Source of the DNA: Casp-actino8 sp041159745 | GTDB lineage: Bacteria; Actinomycetota; Acidimicrobiia; Acidimicrobiales; Ilumatobacteraceae | Direction: 5' to 3' | Assembly: GCA_041159745.1 (NCBI GenBank) | Contig: JBEAXP010000074.1 | Coordinates: 1-15,126 of the forward strand | DNA length: 15,126 nt | In this document: piece after piece, positions 1 to 5,658 of the stretch | Position numbering within the stretch: the stretch's first letter is position 1 | How the letters are laid out: each line of letters starts with the position of its first letter | Notes under the pieces: model-generated | Databases searched by the model: none | What the model was told of the DNA's origin: nothing | What the model saw: the letters and a program-made list of their open reading frames with translations, nothing else | Translations under genes and position numbers: made by a program

Positions 1-25
1 ATGTGCGCCCCGAGCGGGCAGGACC

Positions 26-31
26 TAGGGT
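26..31 (+). promoter_or_regulatory. Candidate -10 box, leaderless start of the B12-binding gene
   Basis: TAGGGT lies 8 nt before the GTG at position 40. The same hexamer stands 6 nt before the purH start. The spacing suits transcription starting at or within a base or two of the start codon. No Shine-Dalgarno sequence precedes the GTG. This box favours GTG 40 over the ATG at position 1. Confidence 0.5.
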
Positions 32-39
32 CTACCGCC

Positions 40-456
40 GTGAAACGGCCCTACCGAATCGTCGTCGCCAAGCCCGGCCTCGACGGCCACGACCGGGGGG
101 CCAAGACCATCACCCGCGCACTTCGCGACCACGGGTTCGAGGTCATCTACACCGGTCTGCACCAGACCCCCGAGCAGATCGCCGAAACCGCTCTCCAAGA
201 GGATGTCGATGCGGTCGGCCTGTCGCTTCTCTCCGGCGCACACCTCACGCTCTTCCCGCGCGTGATGGAAGAACTGCGCTCGCGTGATCTCTCCGACATG
301 CTCGTGTTCGGCGGCGGTGTGATTCCCGACGCCGACGCCCGAACACTTCGCGAGCAGGGAGTCGCCGAGATCTTCGGCCCCGGCTCGTCGCTCAAGGCCA
401 TCGCACAGTGGCTCGAAATCGAACTCGACGCGCGTGAAGACGCCGTCACGGTGTAG
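40..456 (+). CDS. Cobalamin B12-binding domain protein, methylmalonyl-CoA mutase small (C-terminal) subunit type
   Basis: This 138-residue protein is a stand-alone B12-binding domain like the C-terminal part of methylmalonyl-CoA mutase, which isomerises (R)-methylmalonyl-CoA to succinyl-CoA. The cobalamin motif D-x-H-x-x-G is visible as D15, H17 and G20 within VAKPGLDGHDRG. H17 would be the lower axial cobalt ligand. Downstream are the SLLSGAH segment and the Gly-rich VFGGGVIP and FGPGSS loops expected of the Rossmann-like fold. The catalytic TIM-barrel chain is not in this window, so it must be encoded elsewhere or to the left. I chose GTG 40 because family similarity begins at KRPYRIVVAKPG and a -10 box precedes it. 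An in-frame ATG at position 1 would add 13 unconserved residues. The sucCD neighbours use the expected product, succinyl-CoA. Another acyl-CoA mutase (for example ethylmalonyl- or isobutyryl-CoA) could be the partner instead. Confidence 0.85.
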   Translation: MKRPYRIVVAKPGLDGHDRGAKTITRALRDHGFEVIYTGLHQTPEQIAETALQEDVDAVGLSLLSGAHLTLFPRVMEELRSRDLSDMLVFGGGVIPDADARTLREQGVAEIFGPGSSLKAIAQWLEIELDAREDAVTV

Positions 457-493
457 TCCGACTCACCGCGTCACCCAACCTTCGTCCGTAACC

Positions 494-503
494 GTTCGCG
501 AAC
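494..503. promoter_or_regulatory. 10-bp palindrome in the sucC leader region
   Basis: GTTCGCGAAC is a perfect palindrome lying just upstream of the sucC ribosome binding site (AAAGAGG, 506-512) in the 66-bp gap after the B12-binding gene. It could be a small operator, but a 10-bp palindrome in GC-rich DNA can easily arise by chance. Confidence 0.25.
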
Positions 504-522
504 AGAAAGAGGATCCCCCGAC

Positions 523-1674
523 ATGGACCTGTTCGAATACCAGGGCAAGCAGTACTTCGCCCGCTTCGACATCCCCGTCAGCCCCGGAGGTGCCGCCGAC
601 ACCGTCGACGAAGCCGTGAAGGTTGCCAACGCAGCCGGCTTCCCGGTCGTCGTGAAGGCGCAGGTTCAAGTGGGTGGACGCGGCAAGGCCGGCGGCATCA
701 AGTTGGCCAACGACGTCGACGAGGTTCGCCTCCACGCCGGAAACATTCTCGGGATGGACATCAAGGGCCATGTCGTGAAGCGGCTGTGGGTCGAACACGC
801 GAGCGACATCGCCGAGGAGTACTACGCGTCGTACACGCTCGATCGTTCGGCCAAGAAGCACTTGCTGATGCTCTCGGCTCAGGGCGGCGTCGACATCGAG
901 GACGTGGCCGCCAAGGATCCGACGGCCATCGTGAAACTGCACATCGATCCGGTCGACGGTATTTCCGAGGCCACGGCTCGCCAGGCCGCCGTCGACGCGC
1001 GGATTCCTGCCAAGGCCGTCGACGGTGTGGCCAAGATCCTCGTTCAGCTGTATCGCTGCTTTACCGAAGGCGACTGCGATCTGGCCGAGATCAACCCGCT
1101 GATCCTGAAGCCCACCGGTGAGGTGCACGCACTCGACGCCAAGGTGAGCCTCGACAACAACGCGGCGTTCCGTCACCCCGAGTGGGAGGAATACCGCGCG
1201 ACCGAAGAGCTCGACGCGCGCGAGCAGCTCGCCCGCACCCACGATCTGCAGTACATCGGCCTCGAGGGTTCCGTCGGCATCATCGCCAATGGTGCCGGTC
1301 TGGCCATGAGCACGCTCGACGTGGTCAACCAGGTGGGCGGCAAAGCGGCCAACTTCCTCGACATCGGCGGCGGCGCGAACGCCGACGTGATGGCGGCCGC
1401 GCTCGAAGTCATCAACTTCGACAAGGACGTCAAGTCGATCTTCATCAACATCTTCGGCGGTATCACCCGCGGCGAAGAAGTGGCGAAGGGAATCGTCGAA
1501 GCGCTGAGCCGGGTCGACCTGCGCGCACCGATCGTCATCCGCCTCGACGGAACCAACGCCGAACAGGGTCGCGAGATCCTGGCCAAGGCCGGTATTCCCG
1601 AGTCGAAACTCATGTCCAAGCCCACCATGCTCGAAGCGGCCAAGGCCGCCGTCGCGCTCGCCAACGGGAAGTGA
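523..1674 (+). CDS. sucC: Succinate--CoA ligase (ADP-forming) beta subunit
   Basis: This 383-residue protein is the nucleotide- and succinate-binding chain of succinyl-CoA synthetase. The enzyme interconverts succinyl-CoA and succinate with substrate-level phosphorylation in the TCA cycle. The N-terminus MDLFEYQGKQYF is typical of SucC. An ATP-grasp domain occupies roughly residues 1-240, with the glycine loop GGRGKAGG at 51-58. The CoA-ligase domain follows, with GIIANGAGLAM and NIFGGITR (309-316). Length matches the usual 380-390 residues. The start is ATG 523, preceded by a Shine-Dalgarno-like AAAGAGG 10 nt upstream. This makes it one of the clearly leadered genes here. sucD begins 4 nt after the stop, so the two subunits are co-transcribed and made together. 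Confidence 0.97.
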   Translation: MDLFEYQGKQYFARFDIPVSPGGAADTVDEAVKVANAAGFPVVVKAQVQVGGRGKAGGIKLANDVDEVRLHAGNILGMDIKGHVVKRLWVEHASDIAEEYYASYTLDRSAKKHLLMLSAQGGVDIEDVAAKDPTAIVKLHIDPVDGISEATARQAAVDARIPAKAVDGVAKILVQLYRCFTEGDCDLAEINPLILKPTGEVHALDAKVSLDNNAAFRHPEWEEYRATEELDAREQLARTHDLQYIGLEGSVGIIANGAGLAMSTLDVVNQVGGKAANFLDIGGGANADVMAAALEVINFDKDVKSIFINIFGGITRGEEVAKGIVEALSRVDLRAPIVIRLDGTNAEQGREILAKAGIPESKLMSKPTMLEAAKAAVALANGK

Positions 1675-1678
1675 TGTC

Positions 1679-2578
1679 ATGGCCATCTTCGTGAACCAGA
1701 ACACCAAGGTCATCGTGCAGGGCCTCACCGGAGGCCAGGGCAAGTACCACGGCTTGCGCAACAAGGCGTACGGCACTCAGGTCGTCGGCGGAGTCACGCC
1801 GGGCAAGGGCGGTACCGACGTCGAAGGCATTCCGGTGTTCAACACCGTGGCCGAGGCCGTGAAAGCCACTGGTGCCGACGCGTCGTTCATCGCCGTGCCG
1901 CCCAAGGCCGCGTCGGCGGCCATTCTCGAAGCCGCCGCGGCTGGAATCCGCTTCATCGTGTGCATCACCGAAGGCATTCCGGCGCAGGACGAAGCCAAGG
2001 TGTACAACACGCTCGTTCGCGACTACCCGAACACGCGTCTGCTCGGCCCCAACTGCCCCGGCATCATCAGCCCAGGCAAGTGCAACATCGGCATCACCGC
2101 GGGTGAAATCGCCGAGTTGCCGAGCGCGAGCAAGAAGAACGTCGGCATCGTCAGCCGTTCGGGAACGCTCACGTATCAGGCGTTGTACGAGTTGAAGCAG
2201 CGCGGCATCGGCGTGAGCACGTGTGTGGGTATCGGTGGCGACCCGGTTCCGGGTACCAACTTCATCGACTGCCTCCGCGAGTTCCAGGCCGATCCCGAAA
2301 CGCACGCGATCATCATGATCGGTGAAATCGGCGGTTCGGCCGAGGAGGAAGCGGCCGACTTCATCAAGGCCAATGTCACCAAGCCGATGAGCGCGTACAT
2401 CGCGGGCGTCACCGCGCCCCCCGGCAAGAAGATGGGCCACGCCGGCGCCATCGTGTCGGGTGGCAAGGGCACCGCTCAGGGGAAGATGGATGCTCTGCGG
2501 GCGGCCGGGGTGAAGGTGGGCCAGAACCCCACCGAAGCCGGCACCCTCATGGCTGAAATCATCGCCGCCCTCAACTGA
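1679..2578 (+). CDS. sucD: Succinate--CoA ligase (ADP-forming) alpha subunit
   Basis: This 299-residue alpha subunit of succinyl-CoA synthetase binds CoA and carries the phosphohistidine intermediate. An N-terminal CoA-binding Rossmann domain (about 1-125) starts with VNQNTKVIVQGLTGGQGKYH. The ligase domain carries the catalytic histidine in GHAGAIVSGGKGTA (H254, equivalent to the E. coli phosphohistidine). The GPNCPGIISPGKCNIGI and SRSGTLTYQ segments are family hallmarks. The gene begins 4 nt after the sucC stop, with GGGAAG in the end of sucC able to serve as its ribosome binding site. It ends 50 bp before a convergent gene. The gap holds a GGTGAC/GTCACC hairpin array that probably ends the transcript. 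Confidence 0.97.
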   Translation: MAIFVNQNTKVIVQGLTGGQGKYHGLRNKAYGTQVVGGVTPGKGGTDVEGIPVFNTVAEAVKATGADASFIAVPPKAASAAILEAAAAGIRFIVCITEGIPAQDEAKVYNTLVRDYPNTRLLGPNCPGIISPGKCNIGITAGEIAELPSASKKNVGIVSRSGTLTYQALYELKQRGIGVSTCVGIGGDPVPGTNFIDCLREFQADPETHAIIMIGEIGGSAEEEAADFIKANVTKPMSAYIAGVTAPPGKKMGHAGAIVSGGKGTAQGKMDALRAAGVKVGQNPTEAGTLMAEIIAALN

Positions 2579-2584
2579 GAATCA

Positions 2585-2612
2585 GGTGACTGAAGGTCAC
2601 CGGATCGGTGAC
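2585..2612. repeat. Three-arm alternating inverted repeat between convergent genes (bidirectional terminator or protein-binding array)
   Basis: GGTGAC (2585-2590), GTCACC (2596-2601) and GGTGAC (2607-2612) are separated by exactly 5 nt each (TGAAG, then GGATC). The middle arm can pair with either flanking arm, giving two mutually exclusive 6-bp, 5-nt-loop hairpins. The array starts 7 bp after the sucD stop and ends 17 bp before the stop of the convergent membrane-protein gene. A sister array with the same arms and 11-bp period lies at 8615-8653, also between convergent genes. There is no U-tract, so a classic intrinsic terminator is not assured. Confidence 0.7.
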
Positions 2613-2628
2613 GAAGTCGGAGCAGATC

Positions 2629-3117
2629 TCACTCGTCCGAGCCGAGTGTGCCCTTCAGTTTGTCGATGTCGGTGAGATCTTTCAGATTTCCACCCGACTC
2701 CTGGAACGACATCACCACTCCGCCGAGCGCAACCAGCGCGCCGATGGTGGCGATGTAGAGCCCGAATCCCCGAGAGATGTCGGCGCCCAATCCCTCGGCG
2801 AGATCCTTGGCCTCGAGTGGGTTGAACGTCACGCGAATCAGGATCAGGAGGGTTGCCAGCGCGGTCGTCAGCAACTGGATCATCGATCCGCGGTTCGAGG
2901 CAGTCTTCATCTTGCCCAGGGCGCGGAGAACGGTGGCCACGGCTCCGGCGGACAGCAGGATCCACGGAAGGGTCCCGGTCCAGAAGAATTCGAACGCGTT
3001 GGCCGTATCGCCGTAGCCCTCGAACGAGACCTTCATCCACGAGAAGAAGGCGAAGATGAAGACGATCGCACCTCCACCGGCGGTCAGCGCTTCTGATGTC
3101 TTGAGTTTCAGGTTCAT
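2629..3117 (-). CDS. Hypothetical four-helix membrane protein
   Basis: I do not recognise this 162-residue protein. Four hydrophobic segments are visible: about 13-30 (ends in SWMKV), 47-64, 79-96 and 117-138. A short positively charged loop (RALGKMKTASNR, 65-76) lies between helices 2 and 3, which suggests cytoplasmic N- and C-termini. The hydrophilic tail (139-162, rich in Asp, Lys and Leu) would then be cytoplasmic. There is no signal peptide, cysteine pair or catalytic motif. The start is ATG 3117 because GAGGGG sits 7 nt upstream as a good Shine-Dalgarno. An in-frame start at 3204 would add 29 non-hydrophobic residues and push into the purH promoter region. The gene is divergent from purH and convergent with sucD, so it is a single-gene unit. 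Confidence 0.8.
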   Translation of the reverse strand: MNLKLKTSEALTAGGGAIVFIFAFFSWMKVSFEGYGDTANAFEFFWTGTLPWILLSAGAVATVLRALGKMKTASNRGSMIQLLTTALATLLILIRVTFNPLEAKDLAEGLGADISRGFGLYIATIGALVALGGVVMSFQESGGNLKDLTDIDKLKGTLGSDE

Positions 3118-3223
3118 GTGGATCCCCTCGTTGTGCGGCCTCAGACTGATAGCCGTTCGCCCTCGGGAAGGTAGCGCATCCTCGGGGGTGCTATTGACGC
3201 TCACCGTTCAGGAATCGTCTGGT

Positions 3224-3229
3224 TAGGGT
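3224..3229 (+). promoter_or_regulatory. -10 box, leaderless purH start
   Basis: TAGGGT is followed by exactly 6 nt (TTCACC) and then the GTG start of purH, so the transcript should begin at the start codon. TTGACG at 3194-3199 resembles a -35 box, but it is 24 nt away, too far for normal spacing. The rest of the 118-bp gap to the divergent membrane-protein gene shows no other clear signal. TACCTT on the minus strand (3168-3173) is a weak -10 candidate for that gene. Confidence 0.6.
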
Positions 3230-3235
3230 TTCACC

Positions 3236-4738
3236 GTGCCGACCGCGCTCATCAGTGTCTACGACAAGACGGGAGTCGTGGACTTCGCGTCGTCGTTGCG
3301 CCGGTCGGGTTGGACGATCTTGTCGAGTGGCGGCACCGCGCGCGTGCTGGCCGAGGCCGGAGTCGAGGTCACCGATGTCGCGTCCATCACCGGGTTCGAC
3401 GCGATTCTCGGCCACCGTGTCGTCACGCTGCATCCGGCCGTTCACGGCGGAATCCTCGCCGATCTCGACGATCCCGAACATCGCGCCGATCTCGAGCGCC
3501 TCGGTATCGAACCGATTGCTCTCGTGGTGGTGAACCTGTATCCATTCGCTTCGCAGCCGTCGATCGAACTCATCGACGTGGGCGGGCCGGCGATGGTGCG
3601 CGGTGCGGCCAAGAATCACGCGCACGTCGCGGTCGTCGTTCGCCCCGACGACTACTCGCGAGTCGCCGACGAAATCTCGACGACCGGCGAGGTGAGTGCG
3701 GCGACCCGTCGCGCACTGGCCGCGACGGCGTTTCGCGCCACCGCCGAATACGACGCGGCGATCGCCGCGTGGATGAGTGAAGACTCGGCTCTTCCGGAGT
3801 CGTTGGTGATGTCGGCCGAGCGTGCGCAGTCGCTGCGTTACGGCGAGAACCCGCACCAGGCCGGCGCCCGCTATCGATTGGCCGGGGAGCGCGGTTGGTG
3901 GGACGACGCCGTTCAGCATGGCGGCAAGGAACTCAGCTACCTGAACGTCTACGACACCGAGGCGGCCTGGTCGCTCGTCCATCGGTTCGCTTCGCCGGCC
4001 TGTGTGATCGTCAAGCACGCCAATCCGTGCGGTGTCGCGGTGGTCGATGGCCCCGATGCGGCCATCGTCGACGCCTACCGTGCGGCGAACGACTGCGATC
4101 CGGTGAGCGCGTTCGGCGGGATCGTTGCCGTCAATCGACCCGTCACCGCGGCGCTCGCGACCGCGCTGGCTCCGGTGTTCACCGAAGTGGTGGTGGCTCC
4201 TTCGTTCGATCCCGACGCCCTGGCGGTGCTCGGTGAGAAGAAGAACCTGCGAACCATCAGTGGCCCGGCTCCGCGCGGACGCCGCCTCGACGTGCGATCG
4301 ATCGATGGTGGACTCCTCGTGCAGACACCCGATGATGTGAGCGTCGATCATGGTGCATGGCGCGTCGTCACGAAGGCCCAGCCGTCACCGTCGCAGTGGA
4401 GCGACATCGACGTCGCATGGCAGGTCGTGTCGGCCGTCAGTTCGAACGCCATCGTGCTGGTCAACGGTCGGTGCGCGGTCGGAATCGGGGCCGGTCAGCA
4501 GAATCGTCTCGACTCGGCTCGCATCGCCGTCGAACGCGCGGGCACGCGTGCCAAGGGTTCCGTGTGCGCGAGCGACGCCTTCTTCCCCTTCCGCGACGGC
4601 CTCGATGCCGTGGCCGCGGCCGGGGCCACGTGCGTGATCCAGCCGGGTGGCAGTGTGCGAGACGACGAAGTGATCGCTGCGGCCGACGAACACGGCATCG
4701 CGATGATCTTCACCGGCCACCGCCACTTCCGTCACTGA
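3236..4738 (+). CDS. purH: Bifunctional AICAR formyltransferase / IMP cyclohydrolase
   Basis: PurH carries out the last two steps of de novo IMP synthesis: formylation of AICAR with 10-formyl-THF, then ring closure. An N-terminal MGS-like cyclohydrolase domain (about 1-130) opens with ALISVYDKTGVVDFA and contains SSGGTA and HPAVHGGIL. The transformylase domain (about 190-500) contains SLRYGENPHQ, the catalytic Lys-His pair K260-H261 in KHANPCG, DPVSAFGGIVAVNR, CASDAFFPFRD and the C-terminal GHRHFRH. At 500 residues it is slightly shorter than the 515-530 usual in bacteria, with no motif missing. Start is GTG 3236, immediately downstream of a -10 box with no ribosome binding site. metF follows after only 20 bp but has its own -10 box. 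Confidence 0.97.
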   Translation: MPTALISVYDKTGVVDFASSLRRSGWTILSSGGTARVLAEAGVEVTDVASITGFDAILGHRVVTLHPAVHGGILADLDDPEHRADLERLGIEPIALVVVNLYPFASQPSIELIDVGGPAMVRGAAKNHAHVAVVVRPDDYSRVADEISTTGEVSAATRRALAATAFRATAEYDAAIAAWMSEDSALPESLVMSAERAQSLRYGENPHQAGARYRLAGERGWWDDAVQHGGKELSYLNVYDTEAAWSLVHRFASPACVIVKHANPCGVAVVDGPDAAIVDAYRAANDCDPVSAFGGIVAVNRPVTAALATALAPVFTEVVVAPSFDPDALAVLGEKKNLRTISGPAPRGRRLDVRSIDGGLLVQTPDDVSVDHGAWRVVTKAQPSPSQWSDIDVAWQVVSAVSSNAIVLVNGRCAVGIGAGQQNRLDSARIAVERAGTRAKGSVCASDAFFPFRDGLDAVAAAGATCVIQPGGSVRDDEVIAAADEHGIAMIFTGHRHFRH

Positions 4739-4746
4739 TCGACGCG

Positions 4747-4752
4747 TAGAAT
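4747..4752 (+). promoter_or_regulatory. -10 box, leaderless metF start
   Basis: TAGAAT, very close to the TATAAT consensus, lies 8 bp after the purH stop and exactly 6 nt (TCATTC) before the metF GTG. It implies that metF can be transcribed from its own leaderless promoter as well as by read-through from purH. Confidence 0.65.
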
Positions 4753-4758
4753 TCATTC

Positions 4759-5619
4759 GTGGCCCGTATCGCCGATCTCATCGCTGCTGGCCGTACTTTC
4801 TCGTTCGAGTTCTTCCCACCGAAGAGCGACATGGCTCAGCTCACACTGGGCCGCACCATCGCCGAACTCGAGTCGCTGTCGCCGAGTTTCGTGAGCATCA
4901 CGTACGGCGCGGGCGGCAGCACCCGCCAGCGCACGCAGCAGTTGGTGCAATGGATCCGACAGGAGACCACCATCAACCCGATGGCGCATCTCACGTGCCA
5001 GGGGCATCGGCGGTCCGAGATCGCCGAGATCCTCGACGCGTACGCCGCGGCCGATGTTCGGAACATCCTGGCGCTCGGTGGTGACGCCCCGGCCGATGGA
5101 TCGGCCGATCCGAGCGACTACACCTACGCCTCCGATCTGCTCGATGACGTTCTGGCCTCGGGCCGTTTCTCGGTCGGCGTCGCCGCCCACCCCGAAGTTC
5201 ATCCTCGTTCGCCGAGCCGCGATTCCGATCGTCGGTTCCTGGCCGAGAAGTTGCGTCGGGCCGACTTCGCGATCACACAGTTCTTCTTCGAAGCCGACGC
5301 CTACGTTCGACTCGTCGACGAACTCGCCGCGCTCGGCGTCGACAAGCCGGTGATTCCGGGCATCATGCCGGTCACGAACAAATCGCAGATCGAGCGCATG
5401 GCTCAGTTGTCGGGGGCGGCGTTTCCGTCGTGGCTCGCCGAGCGTTTGAACGGGGTCGACGATGCCGAAGACGTTCGCCGGGTCGGTGTGGAAGTGGCCA
5501 CCGATCTGTGTGCACGTCTTCTCGAGGCCGGCGCGCCTGGTCTGCACTTCTACACACTCAATCGCAGCACCGCCACGCGTGAGATCTACGCCAACCTCGA
5601 CCTGCCGGTGAAGGGTTGA
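4759..5619 (+). CDS. metF: Methylenetetrahydrofolate reductase
   Basis: This 286-residue FAD enzyme reduces 5,10-methylene-THF to 5-methyl-THF, supplying methyl groups for methionine. The TIM-barrel landmarks are in order: FEFFPPK (16-22, with E17 matching the catalytic Glu), VSITYGAGGSTR, HLTCQGH, NILALGGD, VAAHPEVHP, AITQFFFEAD, PGIMPVT and LHFYTLNRS. One variation is that the flavin-contacting LALRGD motif reads LALGGD, with Gly for the usual Arg. Everything else is standard. Start is GTG 4759 because it lies 6 nt after a strong -10 box and gives the expected N-terminus. The neighbour purH uses another THF C1 derivative, so the pair draws on the same folate pool. Confidence 0.95.
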   Translation: MARIADLIAAGRTFSFEFFPPKSDMAQLTLGRTIAELESLSPSFVSITYGAGGSTRQRTQQLVQWIRQETTINPMAHLTCQGHRRSEIAEILDAYAAADVRNILALGGDAPADGSADPSDYTYASDLLDDVLASGRFSVGVAAHPEVHPRSPSRDSDRRFLAEKLRRADFAITQFFFEADAYVRLVDELAALGVDKPVIPGIMPVTNKSQIERMAQLSGAAFPSWLAERLNGVDDAEDVRRVGVEVATDLCARLLEAGAPGLHFYTLNRSTATREIYANLDLPVKG

Positions 5620-5625
5620 CCGCTC

Positions 5626-5644
5626 GCCGACCACGCGGTTCGGC
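5626..5644 (+). terminator. Weak stem-loop after metF
   Basis: GCCGA (5626-5630) and TCGGC (5640-5644) can pair around a 9-nt loop in the 39-bp gap between metF and the acyltransferase gene. There is no U-tract. It could attenuate read-through, or could be chance. Confidence 0.25.
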
Positions 5645-5658
5645 AGACTGAAACACGC

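Noticed and set aside
1..39. ATG at position 1 as the start of the B12-binding gene
   Set aside because: The 13 added residues look unrelated to the family, and the -10 box at 26-31 would lie inside the gene. GTG 40 starts the conserved sequence. Lack of sequence to the left leaves some doubt.
470..475. A further GTCACC arm after the B12-binding gene
   Set aside because: It is a lone arm with no partner at 5-nt spacing. GTCACC and GGTGAC also occur singly in coding DNA at about the rate expected, so only the spaced arrays were kept.
463..1776. A long open frame on the minus strand across sucC
   Set aside because: It is the antisense shadow of a clear sucC gene. Its product is rich in His, Val and Asp with no family pattern, which is typical of the complementary frame of GC-rich coding DNA.
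3191..4351. A 386-codon minus-strand open frame inside purH
   Set aside because: It is antisense to an intact purH and its product is unlike any family.
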